Notes: generated by a model from the sequence alone, not told the origin. A stretch of DNA of 64,000 bases from an uncultured Centipeda sp. (GCA_905372865.1 CAJPQT010000016.1:4393-68392), one strand, 5' to 3'; counted from the stretch's first letter, positions 1 to 7,934 are shown. A program made the numbers and translations.

Positions 1-1274
1 GTGTCGTCAAAGAGATAGGTATCTTGTGCGACAAAGGAAACCAGATCATAGAGCTGTGTGAGCGGGATATCTTTCAGATCGTGTCCGCCGATGCGGATTG
101 TGCCGTCTTGTACGTCCCAGTATCCAGCGATGAGACGGGCGAGTGTCGATTTCCCGCTGCCGCTTGCACCGACAAATGCGTTCAGCGTGCCGCTCGGGAT
201 CGTGAGACAGATATCGTCTAGGACGTTGTTCGTTCCGTCGTAAGCAAAGGAGACATGCTCCACCGAGATGTTCGTCGTCTCAACGGGAATCGGCGTCGTC
301 GCATGGTGCTGCTCCTCAGCAGAGAGAATGGAATCGACAGCACTGACGGTTGTGCCGACCTTTGCGAGTGCATCGATAAAGGACATTGAGGCGAGCAGCG
401 GACCCGCGATCCCGAGGGAGAGGATGATCGTCTGGATAAAGACATCCATCGGAAGAGTACCGTCTTGATACCAGAGCCAGCCCACAGGCAGGATCGTAAT
501 GAGCGTGGTCGGGGATACCACCTTGTCGACGGACATTGGCAGTTGGCAGTGCAGCATCCAGTGATAGTAGTACGAGGCATTTGCGCGAACCTTTTCCGAG
601 AACTTTTCATAGGACGCTGCACCTTGGTTGAATGCCTTGATGACCTCGATGCCGCCGATGTACTCGACAACGGCGGCGTTCATCTCGTCCGTTGTCCGCA
701 CCGCCCCTTCGTATTTTTCCTCGTAGTCGCGCATGACGATCGCCATAAAGACCATGCCGACGGGAATCGAGACGAGAGAGAGCAGCGCCATGCGCCAGTC
801 GAGGATGAGCAAATAGATGAAGATGCACAAGGGGCCAAATGTATTTGCTGTCATCTCCGGCCATAGGTGCGCAATCGTGCGCTCCATGCTCTCGACCTGA
901 TCGACAATCGTGTGCTTCATCGCACCGCTTGCGTGATCGATCACGACACCGAGCGGGAGTTTTGGCAGCTTCTCGAGGACGCGCGTGCGGATGTTGCGTA
1001 GTACAGCGAATGCCGCGCGATGCGACAGCGCAAGAGCCTGTGCATATAGGATGCTGCGTAGGGCATAGCCGACGAAGGCAGTAAGGCATAGGATGAGATA
1101 GAAGCGCGGCTCCACTGCGCCAAAGAGGAGTGCTGTAATCATCTCTGCCGCCGCCCAGTAGGGAACAATCCCCGCGAGTACGCCGAGTGCCGCAAGTGCA
1201 ATCGCCATGCGCAGCCGCCCATGCTCCGCAGCGGCGAGTTGCCAGAGTCGCCGCATAGGGCTTGTGTTTTCCAT
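1..1274 (-). CDS. ABC exporter, fused permease/ATPase (3' end cut by window edge)
   Basis: This is an exporter-type half transporter with an N-terminal six-helix membrane domain followed by the nucleotide-binding domain. The protein begins MENTSPMRRLWQLAA and is read for about 424 codons before running off the left edge. Visible landmarks are hydrophobic helices from about residue 20 to 300, a Walker A motif GASGSGKST near residue 370 and a Q-loop (VAQDTYLF) near residue 415. The signature motif, Walker B and H-loop lie outside the window. The start at 1274 is set by GGAGG seven bases upstream (complement of 1282-1286). Paired exporters of this sort (siderophore or peptide type) usually sit beside a second half-transporter, which would be to the left. 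The substrate cannot be told from sequence. Confidence 0.9.
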   Translation of the reverse strand, partial: MENTSPMRRLWQLAAAEHGRLRMAIALAALGVLAGIVPYWAAAEMITALLFGAVEPRFYLILCLTAFVGYALRSILYAQALALSHRAAFAVLRNIRTRVLEKLPKLPLGVVIDHASGAMKHTIVDQVESMERTIAHLWPEMTANTFGPLCIFIYLLILDWRMALLSLVSIPVGMVFMAIVMRDYEEKYEGAVRTTDEMNAAVVEYIGGIEVIKAFNQGAASYEKFSEKVRANASYYYHWMLHCQLPMSVDKVVSPTTLITILPVGWLWYQDGTLPMDVFIQTIILSLGIAGPLLASMSFIDALAKVGTTVSAVDSILSAEEQHHATTPIPVETTNISVEHVSFAYDGTNNVLDDICLTIPSGTLNAFVGASGSGKSTLARLIAGYWDVQDGTIRIGGHDLKDIPLTQLYDLVSFVAQDTYLFDD

Positions 1275-1315
1275 AAGAAAACCTCCATAATCAACGCGAT
1301 TGGATTTTGTTATCA

Positions 1316-1344
1316 ATTATAAGGTGATATGAAATTTGTGGCAA
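1316..1344 (-). promoter_or_regulatory. Sigma-70-type promoter for the ABC exporter
   Basis: On the minus strand a -35 TTGCCA (1339-1344) is followed by a 17-base spacer and a perfect -10 TATAAT (1316-1321), about 42 bases before the ABC exporter start codon. It sits right where the IS30 remnant loses similarity to transposase, so the insertion scar abuts this promoter. Confidence 0.7.
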
Positions 1345-1710
1345 GCGGAAAAGTTCTGAAAGCCGCGAAAACTCCGTCTCGTTATTCGTCGTAATCGTCT
1401 CAAAAAGCTCTTCGAATGAGGCACCAAACTCTTCTTGGATGGAGTGCAGTGCCTCCACGACCGAACTGCTCTTTTTGTCCTTCACCGTGCGCAAACCGAG
1501 AAACCGGCTCTTGCGCTCAGCAATGGCAAGAAGAGCTTCCTTCCCCCTACATCCACCAAGCATGAGGTCGGTTTCCCAATGTCGGAAGGTTGTACGTGTC
1601 ATAACACACGGATCACGATCATCAATGCTATGCCCATCGATGCTTGCTTGTATTGCAACGCGGCGGTGTCTTTGCTTTCGTCTGGTACGCTCCGGCACTC
1701 CGTGAGGGCT
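1345..1710 (-). mobile_element. IS30-family transposase remnant
   Basis: The minus-strand reading frame contains the start of an IS30-type DDE core: RHWETDLMLGG, then LLAIAERKSRFLGL, and TITTNNETEFSRL. These match the first catalytic Asp region and the second Asp region (normally TxDNGxEF) of IS30 transposases. The N-terminal helix-turn-helix domain and the whole C-terminal part with the catalytic Glu are missing. The usual TDNGSEF reads TNNETEF, so the second Asp is replaced by Asn. No terminal inverted repeats were found. The frame continues to 1291 at its 3' end and up to 1914 upstream, but outside this block it has no IS30 character. It is a dead insertion-sequence scar. Confidence 0.75.
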
Positions 1711-1827
1711 TTTTTGATGGAGGTGAAGCGGTGCCGCCCAGAAAGCCAAAGCGTCCCTGGCGCATGACGGGGCTGTCCGAATCTTACCGACAGAAAAAGC
1801 TGTTACTGCGAGGCGCACGAGAAAACA

Positions 1828-2088
1828 ATGCAGCAACACTACGAGAACTTTACGCGCGGCTACGATCAGCATGAGAGATACGTCAATGCATGGCGCAGGA
1901 TTCGTGACCGTCACTTGGTAGGGAGCCCTCTCTGTGAGATGTGCAAAGAGCGTGAGAGATACGTTCGCTCAACACTTGTGCATCACATCCGATCTCTCGC
2001 CGATGGCGGCACATATGATGAGAGCAATTTGATGTCGCTCAGCATCTCCTGTCATGAACAGATTCACCAAAGAAAAAAGCCGTCCTAA
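1828..2088 (+). CDS. HNH endonuclease, phage type (5' end frameshifted)
   Basis: An HNH nuclease of the kind found next to phage terminase genes. The 86-residue frame carries the conserved WRRIRDRHL segment, a zinc-binding CEMC pair, the HH of VHHI, the Asn of ESNLMSL and the final CHEQIH. The expected N-terminal zinc ribbon is also present, but split. A GTG at 1731 with GGAGG upstream starts PPRKPKRP in one frame. The remainder (GCPNLTD, then CYCEAHEKT) continues in the frame of this entry from about 1770. Removing one G from the GGGG run at about 1769-1772 would join them, and the first zinc cysteine reads Trp. So the full gene spans about 1731-2088 and is probably a decaying phage relic, or contains a sequencing error. 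The core HNH domain itself is intact. Confidence 0.75.
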   Translation: MQQHYENFTRGYDQHERYVNAWRRIRDRHLVGSPLCEMCKERERYVRSTLVHHIRSLADGGTYDESNLMSLSISCHEQIHQRKKPS

Positions 2089-2097
2089 ATGGACAGC

Positions 2098-2379
2098 TCA
2101 TTCATCGAATATATCTGCATGAGTTCCAGTTTCGACAAGAGTCAAGGTTAGGATGTCATTTTCAACAAGGTAAACCAATAGCCAATCCGATTGAATATGG
2201 CACTCGCGAAATCCCTCCCAATTGCCATGAAGTGCATGGTCACGGTATTTGGGATCTAGCTTGTGCCCCTGTCCCAATGCTTCGACAACATCATCCAGTA
2301 GCTTGAGATTCAAGCCACGTTTCTTGGCACACTTGTAACTTTTCTTATAAGCGTTGGTGAACTTGATGTGATAGGTCAT
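2098..2379 (-). CDS. yafQ: YafQ/RelE-family mRNA interferase toxin
   Basis: A 93-residue toxin of the RelE/YafQ superfamily, which cleaves mRNA on the ribosome and is neutralised by the upstream antitoxin. Family features visible are the N-terminal FTNAYKKSYK strand-helix, the conserved HALHGNWEGFRECHI block with the catalytic-type histidines, and DWLLVYLVEND followed by LTLVETGTHADIF. The length is typical. The start overlaps the antitoxin stop in an ATGA arrangement (2376-2379), the classic translational coupling of type II toxin-antitoxin pairs. It lies in the accessory island, tail-to-tail with the HNH relic. Confidence 0.9.
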   Translation of the reverse strand: MTYHIKFTNAYKKSYKCAKKRGLNLKLLDDVVEALGQGHKLDPKYRDHALHGNWEGFRECHIQSDWLLVYLVENDILTLTLVETGTHADIFDE

Positions 2380-2648
2380 TCTTCCAATGCCCTCTTCAAG
2401 TCGTCCATGTTGTCATAGCTGGGGACGTTTGGGTCGCGGGAGATTTTTCTTGCTTCTTCCATAGCTGCCAAGGCGCTTTGCTTATAATGGGGCATTTCGA
2501 TAGAAAATGGGATACCTCCACGAAGAACGCACTGATGCAGAAACATATTAACTGCACCGGACATATCCAAGCCAAGCCCAGAGAACAACGCGCCGGCCTG
2601 TTCTTTTATGTTCCGGTCAATTCTTATTTGGGTAGGAACCGTTGACAT
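2376..2648 (-). CDS. dinJ: DinJ/RelB-family antitoxin
   Basis: Antitoxin partner of the adjacent YafQ-like toxin. The N-terminus (TQIRIDRNIKEQAGALF) is the ribbon-helix-helix DNA-binding domain of DinJ/RelB, followed by the conserved LGLDMSGAVNMFL segment and an acidic C-terminal tail that would wrap the toxin. The ATG at 2648 is preferred over a GTG nine bases upstream, because AGGAG lies ten bases before it but directly abuts the GTG. It is expected to autorepress the operon with the toxin as co-repressor. Confidence 0.88.
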   Translation of the reverse strand: MSTVPTQIRIDRNIKEQAGALFSGLGLDMSGAVNMFLHQCVLRGGIPFSIEMPHYKQSALAAMEEARKISRDPNVPSYDNMDDLKRALEE

Positions 2649-2676
2649 AATAACCACACTCCTTTCTTTTAGAAAC

Positions 2677-2705
2677 AGTATAGCTTGTTTGGTTTACGAT
2701 GTAAA
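2677..2705 (-). promoter_or_regulatory. Promoter/operator of the dinJ-yafQ operon
   Basis: Minus strand: -35 TTTACA (2700-2705), a 17-base spacer and -10 TATACT (2677-2682). The -35 is part of a small perfect inverted repeat TTTAC-ATC-GTAAA, a plausible operator for the ribbon-helix-helix antitoxin. Confidence 0.6.
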
Positions 2706-2842
2706 GCAAAAAAGCACTTGTGACTAGAGAGGGGGGGGCAAATCTCTAAAACTGCGTCATTACTGGACCGGGGAGGGGGCGCACGCACAAAAACGTCGGT
2801 TCAAAGGGGGGATTAAAGGAATGGGGGGCAAGAAGATGGCGC

Positions 2843-3610
2843 GTGACGCTACAAGGCGAGATTCCGCAGTACTATGTGGAGGAGCACCACGAGCCGATTA
2901 TCTCGCCGGACTTATTCGATTTTGTGCAATCGGAGATAAAGCATAGAGAGCAGAACGGCAAGCACAGCGGCGTGAGCATCTTCGCGAACAAAATCAAATG
3001 CGGCTGCTGCGACGGTTGGTGCGGGGCGAAGGTGTGGCATTCGACGGACAAGTACCGCAGGGTGATCTATTGCTGCAACAAGAAATATGCCCACAAAGGG
3101 AAGCCGTGCAGCACACGGCATTTGACGGGAGAGGAGATCAAACAGACTTTCGTCAAGGCACTGAATTCCTTGGTGGAAGTCAAAGAGAACGTGATTGCAG
3201 AACTCCGAACTCTGATAGACAGCATTTGTCAGACGGAGGAGCTGCCGGAGGAGCGGGATAAAGTAGAGCAGGAACTCGGTGTTTTGGCAGAACGTCTTGA
3301 AACACTGATTTATGAGAATGCACGGGTGGCACAGGATCAGACGGCATATCTGAAACAGGAAAATGAGATTCGCGCACTCTATGTGGAAAAGCAGGAGGAT
3401 ATGGAGAAGTTGGACGAGCAAATTGCCGAGAGGGAGCGCAAGAGAAACACCTTGGAGGGCATGATTCATGCGCTCTGTGGTATTAACGGGGCGCAGGTTG
3501 TGTTCGATGAGGCGTTATGGTGCGGGCTGCTCGATCACATTATAGTCAAGGAGTATGGTGCGATAGTTGTTGTTTTCAAGGGTGGGATTGAGATTGGTGT
3601 TGATGGATGA
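2843..3610 (+). pseudogene. Large serine recombinase, C-terminal half only
   Basis: Remnant of a large serine recombinase (integrase/transposon resolvase type). What remains is the end of the recombinase domain (GEIPQYYVEEHHEPIISPDLF), the zinc beta-ribbon with Cys pairs (KCGCC, then YCCNKK and CST), a long coiled-coil from about residue 95 to 215, and the C-terminal LLDHIIVKEYG strand segment. The N-terminal catalytic resolvase domain with the nucleophilic Ser is absent, and upstream DNA shows no trace of it. A GTG at 2843 would open the frame, but no ribosome-binding site supports it. A second, diverged copy of the coiled-coil part lies at about 8042-8563 in the same orientation. Confidence 0.8.
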
Positions 3611-3659
3611 AGTATGTCTGCATGTTACGTAGACTGCATAGAATGGTTCTGTTCATCAG

Positions 3660-4571
3660 TTACCATATGATACGATCCTTTCTTGTTTTTTTCAGCCAAT
3701 CCAAGAGGAATTGACGGAATGTACGCGCCGCTTCGGTGAGGATGACGGTCTTGTCCTGTATGAGGCATACCTCCTGCCCCGCATCTTTTCCGTCGCCAAG
3801 TTCTCGCATGACAATGTCCGGCTGTCTGTTCATGACGGCTGCGTAGTCGTAGCCGAGATTGATCGCAGGATTATGACGCAGCAGATCAACAATGAGGGAT
3901 TCATCGGCAGTTTCGGCTAGAATCTCGATTTTGAGACCTGGCAGGAGGATGTGTTTGTCGATATTATGACGGAAACAGTGATAGGCGCGTCCTTTACTGA
4001 TGATCATTTGCCCGTCGAGATCTGTGTAGGTGATACGGCTCTTTTCTGCCAAGGGATGATGCGCAGAGAGACGAGCACAGTAGCGGGAGAAAAAGAGTGT
4101 GTCCCCTTGAAAGCGTGTCTGATCAAAAGGGGCGGTGACAATGGAAAAATGACATCGCTTTGTCAGAAGTCCCTCCATTGCATCGTCGTCCGTTGTATCG
4201 ACAATGCTCAAAATAATGCTCGGATGGGCGGCATGAAAATCCTGTAGAAATTGCGATCCAAGATAAGAAAAGACGTGATCCAGTGCAAAAATGGTAACGA
4301 CACTTTTTGAATGGGTGGCGAGGGATTTCATGCTTTCGATGGATTGATATTCATCCAGCATACGTTGAACGTGGGGCAGTAGCGCTGCTGCATAATCGGT
4401 CGGAATGATTCCTCGTGGGGTACGGGTGAAAAGCGGCTGCCCAAGCTCCGCCTCCAATGATCTCATCGCTCTGCTGAGACCTTGTCTTGCAACATAAAGA
4501 TGATCTGCTGCCGTCTGGATATTGCCGCAGCGATAGACCTCAATGAAATACTCCATCTGTTTTCGATTCAT
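3660..4571 (-). CDS. LysR-family transcriptional regulator
   Basis: A 303-residue LysR-type regulator. The N-terminal winged helix-turn-helix spans about residues 1-60 (MNRKQMEYFIEVYRCGN, then AADHLYVARQGLSRAMRSLE, then PLFTRTPRGI). It is followed by a periplasmic-binding-protein-like effector domain from about residue 85. The ATG at 4571 is chosen because GGGAGGT lies six bases before it, while the upstream ATG at 4595 has none. It is transcribed divergently from the metallo-beta-lactamase-fold gene at 4718, the usual arrangement for a LysR regulator and its target. The effector is unknown. Confidence 0.92.
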   Translation of the reverse strand: MNRKQMEYFIEVYRCGNIQTAADHLYVARQGLSRAMRSLEAELGQPLFTRTPRGIIPTDYAAALLPHVQRMLDEYQSIESMKSLATHSKSVVTIFALDHVFSYLGSQFLQDFHAAHPSIILSIVDTTDDDAMEGLLTKRCHFSIVTAPFDQTRFQGDTLFFSRYCARLSAHHPLAEKSRITYTDLDGQMIISKGRAYHCFRHNIDKHILLPGLKIEILAETADESLIVDLLRHNPAINLGYDYAAVMNRQPDIVMRELGDGKDAGQEVCLIQDKTVILTEAARTFRQFLLDWLKKTRKDRIIW

Positions 4572-4613
4572 CTTCATACCTCCCAGCTTTTTCATCGTTA
4601 TCTATTTTACCGC

Positions 4614-4625
4614 AACAATATTGTT
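4614..4625. promoter_or_regulatory. 12-bp palindrome in LysR/hydrolase intergenic region
   Basis: The perfect palindrome AACAATATTGTT lies between the divergent start regions. It is a candidate binding site for the LysR regulator, but no experimental link can be inferred from sequence alone. Confidence 0.4.
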
Positions 4626-4647
4626 TCGGCAAGCCCCGTTGTTTTTC

Positions 4648-4700
4648 TTGTTATCATTTGGGAAGTTCGATATACTGCTGAAACAGATCAACCAAATGAT
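4648..4700 (+). promoter_or_regulatory. Promoter and inverted repeat before the hydrolase gene
   Basis: -35 TTGTTA (4648-4653), a 17-base spacer and -10 TATACT (4671-4676). A perfect 9-bp inverted repeat, ATCATTTGG (4653-4661) and CCAAATGAT (4692-4700), brackets the -10 and the transcription start. The second arm ends just before the AGGAGG at 4704-4709. It could be an operator or, less likely, a leader hairpin. Confidence 0.5.
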
Positions 4701-4717
4701 GAACAGGAGGAACACTT

Positions 4718-5530
4718 ATGAAACTCACACAGATTCGCAATGCAACGAACCGTTTGGATTATGCGGGGAAAGTCTTTCTGATTGATCCGTGGCTTGCACC
4801 GAAACACCAGATGTCATTTGTCGATATTCCGGACATGCCGTTCCACATCCCCGATCCGATGAAGGAGCATCTTCCGATGCCGTTCTATAATTTGCCGATG
4901 GATATGGGGCAGATTTTGAGCGGTGTCGACTACTACATCGTTACGCATCTGCATCCCGATCATATTGATATGGCACCGGACGGGACGGTCGGTGCGCCGC
5001 TTGATAAGGCGGTTCCAGTCATCTGTCAGTCAGAGGAGGATGCCTCTGTTCTGCGGAGTTCCGGGTTTTCAGAGGTAATCGTCCTGCCGACAAGCGGTAT
5101 GGAGTTCGGTGCGGCGAGACTGACCCGCGTCCCTGCCCTGCACGGCACCGTTGTTCCGTGCGGTGACGCGATGGGGATTGTGTTTGAGGCACCAGAGGAG
5201 AACATCTTCTATTTGGCAGGGGATACGGTCTGGTATTCCGGCGTAGCTGAGACACTGCGGAACTATCAGCCTGAGGTGATTGCCCTGAACTGTTGTGCCG
5301 CAGAGACCGTGGAAAATGGACGCCTCATCATGAACGATGAGGATGTTCACTGCGTTGCAATGACTGCGCCTAACGCCCGTCTTTATCTGACGCACTTGGA
5401 CAATGTCGCACATGCTGCGCTTACGAGGCATACACTGCGAGGTTGTTTGGCACGTCGCGGCGTGGTGAATTATGATATGCCGTCCGATGGTGCGTCGGTT
5501 GAATATAAAGCCGCAACAGTCGGAGCTTAA
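4718..5530 (+). CDS. Metallo-beta-lactamase-fold hydrolase (UlaG-like)
   Basis: A 270-residue metal-dependent hydrolase of the MBL superfamily. The signature metal ligands are THLHPDHID near residue 75, a His in PALHGTV, the Asp in FYLAGDTVWY near residue 170, and a late His in LTHLDNVAH. The N-terminal part (VFLIDPWLAP) resembles the UlaG/L-ascorbate-6-phosphate lactonase-like group. The substrate is not identifiable, and UlaG function should not be assumed. It is preceded by AGGAGG and a good promoter, and a strong hairpin terminator follows, so it is probably a single-gene unit controlled by the divergent LysR protein. Confidence 0.88.
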   Translation: MKLTQIRNATNRLDYAGKVFLIDPWLAPKHQMSFVDIPDMPFHIPDPMKEHLPMPFYNLPMDMGQILSGVDYYIVTHLHPDHIDMAPDGTVGAPLDKAVPVICQSEEDASVLRSSGFSEVIVLPTSGMEFGAARLTRVPALHGTVVPCGDAMGIVFEAPEENIFYLAGDTVWYSGVAETLRNYQPEVIALNCCAAETVENGRLIMNDEDVHCVAMTAPNARLYLTHLDNVAHAALTRHTLRGCLARRGVVNYDMPSDGASVEYKAATVGA

Positions 5531-5559
5531 TTCCTGTCATACGGTAAATTCCGCACACA

Positions 5560-5605
5560 AAAGAGATTCCATTCGCCCCACTTAGCGCCTGGAATCTCTT
5601 TTTTG
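5560..5605 (+). terminator. Rho-independent terminator, first copy of the comM upstream block
   Basis: A 12-bp stem AAAGAGATTCCA / TGGAATCTCTTT is followed by a T tract. The same hairpin recurs at 7415-7457. Both are followed by the same comM promoter sequence, so the terminator belongs to the duplicated module. Confidence 0.8.
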
Positions 5606-5853
5606 TTGCAAAGAATCATTAGCCATCTTCCCCTCTCTTGTGTTATAATTCTCTTATATTTGAAACGTAGGAGGGAAGGCCGTTGTTTGCAAAGACCTAT
5701 GGCGCGACGACCCTCGGGATTGACGGACGGATCATCGACGTTGAGGTGGATGTGTCACCGGGGCTGCCGGGCTTTGAGTTGGTCGGGCTTCCCGATACGT
5801 CGGTGAAGGAATTAACGATGTTCGTAAGAGCGTGGTATTATTTCTATAAATAA
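5606..5853 (+). pseudogene. comM: comM 5' stub with promoter (copy 1)
   Basis: A copy of the comM upstream region and the first 43 codons. It includes the extended -10 promoter TGTTATAAT (about 5642-5650), an AGGAGGG Shine-Dalgarno and a TTG start at 5683. The frame reads FAKTYGATTLGIDG and runs to PDTSVKE. At about 5812 similarity to comM ends abruptly, and the frame continues 13 codons into unrelated sequence before TAA at 5851-5853. It differs from the intact gene at roughly one base in ten, so it is not a fresh duplicate. It immediately precedes the DUF389 gene, and the stub promoter could drive that gene. Confidence 0.85.
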
Positions 5854-5861
5854 CGAACATC
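5817..5861. repeat. 9-bp inverted repeat at the comM-stub/DUF389 junction
   Basis: GATGTTCGT (5817-5825) and ACGAACATC (5853-5861) form a perfect inverted repeat with a 27-base A/T-rich centre. A possible promoter (TTAACG, 18 bases, TATTAT) overlaps it, so it may be an operator for the DUF389 gene. Confidence 0.45.
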
Positions 5862-5891
5862 CTAATGATAGAGACCGAAGGAGCTGTTTGT

Positions 5892-7271
5892 TTGATTTGG
5901 GAGAAACTAAAAGATTTTTTTGACTTGCATGGCGACATTGCCTCGACACAGGAAATTACGAAGCGGATCAACGCCGGCGTGCGATTTCGGGGGACGAATC
6001 TCAGTGTCCTGATGCTGGCGATCTTTATCGCCTCCATCGGGCTCAATATGAACAGCACGGCGGTCATCATCGGCGCGATGCTGATTTCTCCGCTGATGGG
6101 GTCGATCCTTGGAATTGGCTATGGGCTTGCCCGTTATGACAGCACATACATTCGTTCCAGCGCAGGAAGTCTGCTCGCTCAAGTGATCATTTCGGTTGCC
6201 ACATCGACGCTTTACTTTTCCCTCACACCGATCGATGCCCCTTCGTCGGAACTGCTTGCACGGACATCGCCGACCATCTGGGACGTTTTGATTGCTGTCT
6301 TTGGCGGCTTGGCAGGAATCATCGGCGTAACACGCAAAGAGGGCGGGAATGTCATCCCTGGTGTTGCGATTGCAACAGCTCTGATGCCTCCTCTCTGCAC
6401 CGCAGGATATGGCATTGCTACCGGCGTTATGGCGTACACCGTGGGTGCACTCTACCTGTTCTTTATCAACAGCTTCTTTATCTGTCTGACGACATTCATC
6501 GTCCTGAAAATCATTGACATTCCCTCCAAGATAGAGCGCAACTCCGTGGAATTTTCAAGACAGAAACGCTACCTGATGGCTTTTGCAGTGCTTGTCACGC
6601 TGCCCAGCTGCTTCTTTGCGTATCAAAGCGTGCAGAAAAATCTGGAGAACGAGCAGGCGAAGATTTATATCGAGGAGAATTTCAAAGCACCTCCTCGTCT
6701 GGCAATCTCCTATACTTTGGATAACGAGAAGAAAATGCTGACAGTGTTTACGATTGCCGGAATATCGGAGGATGATTTGACGGTATTGACAGAGAAACTG
6801 CATGAAAAGGCACATCTTAGACCGTTCCGGTTGGAGGTGTTTTCTGCGGAAACGGTTGAAGAGAGAGAAAAGATGGAGGCGATGATCGATCAAAGACTCA
6901 GCGAGGTTGAAAAAAGTGCCATTCCCTCTATGCAGGAGCAGCAGACCGTGACCGCACTCAAGTCTGCCCGCGAGGAAAGTGAGAAGCAGGGGACTTACAT
7001 ATTGGACTGGAATCGAGAGGCGCGTATTGTATTTCCGCAAATCTCCCGCATCGCTGTCGGGAGTGTACACGCACCCGCCGGGACTGGGGATCAATCGGCT
7101 GCTCTGAGTGAAACGCAAATTGCGTTCATATATCTGCAATCGGATATGGACGAAGCATCGCGTGCTCGCTTGACCGAATGGATTTCGGACAAAGCAAAGA
7201 ACCGTGTAGAGGTGCACTTCCTTCCTGAAGTCTCGGCAGCAAATGAAAACAAAGGAGGAACTGTATCTTAG
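5892..7271 (+). CDS. DUF389 (TIGR00341) membrane protein
   Basis: An integral membrane protein of the DUF389 family, function unknown. The first half (about residues 25-230) has several hydrophobic helices and the family-type segments INAGVRFRGTNLSVLMLAI, NSTAVIIGAMLISPLMG and ALMPPLC. The second half is a soluble, charged domain with a coiled-coil-like stretch. The TTG at 5892 is chosen over an ATG at 5865 because AAGGAG lies eight bases before the TTG, whereas nothing resembling a ribosome-binding site precedes the ATG. It lies between comM copies 1 and 2 and ends with no gene close behind it. It is followed by about 140 bases without recognisable features, then the second terminator copy. 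Confidence 0.85.
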   Translation: MIWEKLKDFFDLHGDIASTQEITKRINAGVRFRGTNLSVLMLAIFIASIGLNMNSTAVIIGAMLISPLMGSILGIGYGLARYDSTYIRSSAGSLLAQVIISVATSTLYFSLTPIDAPSSELLARTSPTIWDVLIAVFGGLAGIIGVTRKEGGNVIPGVAIATALMPPLCTAGYGIATGVMAYTVGALYLFFINSFFICLTTFIVLKIIDIPSKIERNSVEFSRQKRYLMAFAVLVTLPSCFFAYQSVQKNLENEQAKIYIEENFKAPPRLAISYTLDNEKKMLTVFTIAGISEDDLTVLTEKLHEKAHLRPFRLEVFSAETVEEREKMEAMIDQRLSEVEKSAIPSMQEQQTVTALKSAREESEKQGTYILDWNREARIVFPQISRIAVGSVHAPAGTGDQSAALSETQIAFIYLQSDMDEASRARLTEWISDKAKNRVEVHFLPEVSAANENKGGTVS

Positions 7272-7414
7272 GACGGAGTCCACATATCGTGAAAAAACAT
7301 GAGACTACATAATCATTCAGATCGTGTAATGCTGTGCGTCTTTCATTAGAGGCTCTTCATAGAGAAGGAGTGCATCTTTTTCCAGATAAGCTCCCAAGCT
7401 TATAACACACAACG

Positions 7415-7457
7415 AGAGATTCCATTCGCCCCACCTAGCGACTGGAATCTCTTTTTT
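7415..7457 (+). terminator. Rho-independent terminator, second copy of the comM upstream block
   Basis: A stem AGAGATTCCA / TGGAATCTCT with an 18-base loop and a T tract, nearly identical to the hairpin at 5560-5605. It is followed directly by the second comM promoter. Confidence 0.8.
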
Positions 7458-7461
7458 GTTG

Positions 7462-7934
7462 CAAAGAATCATTAGGCAACACACCCTCTCTTGTGTTATA
7501 ATTTTCTTATATTTGAAACGTGGGAGGGAAGACCGTTGTTTGCAAAGACCTATGGTGCGACGACCCTCGGGATAGATGGACGGATTATTGACGTTGAAGT
7601 GGATGTGTCGCCGGGGCTGCCGGGCTTTGAGCTGGTCGGGCTTCCCGATACGTCGGTAAAGGAGTCAAAGGAGCGTGTGACGATGAATCTTGCACTCGCC
7701 GATGTGCGAAAGGACAGATCGGGGCTTGATCTGCCGATTGCCGTTGGTTTCCTTGCATCCTACGGTATGGTTTCGGAGGCGGCGGCGCAGAGTGCGCTTT
7801 TCTCAGCGGAGCTTTCTCTCGATGGAAACTGCCATCCGATCAGCGGCATTCTTCCAATGGCGATTACGGCATGTGAGCGGGGACTGACGAAGTTCTACGT
7901 TGCTCCGTCCATTGCGGTGGAGAATTTCATCTGA
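7462..7934 (+). pseudogene. comM: comM N-terminal fragment with two internal deletions (copy 2)
   Basis: This has the promoter (extended -10 TGTTATAAT), GGGAGGG and a TTG start at 7536, then 132 codons of the N-terminal Lon-like domain. Bases 7462-7675 are identical to 9826-10039 before the intact gene. After that the match drops sharply. Relative to intact comM, 16 codons are missing after KESKER, where a short repeat GGAGCG..GT flanks the lost segment. About 14 codons are missing near the end, after YVAPS. The frame then closes with ENFI and a stop. The AAA+ and C-terminal domains are absent, so it cannot act as ComM, though a small Lon-domain-like protein could be made. Confidence 0.85.

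Noticed and set aside
4718..5530. Calling the MBL hydrolase ulaG with a divergent ula regulator
   Set aside because: Only the general fold and N-terminal style match. No ascorbate transport or utilisation genes are nearby, and the regulator is LysR rather than the DeoR-type UlaR.
5683..5853. The 56-codon frame of comM stub 1 as a functional leader peptide
   Set aside because: It is plainly truncated comM fused to unrelated bases. A role in regulating the DUF389 gene is possible but nothing in the sequence requires it.
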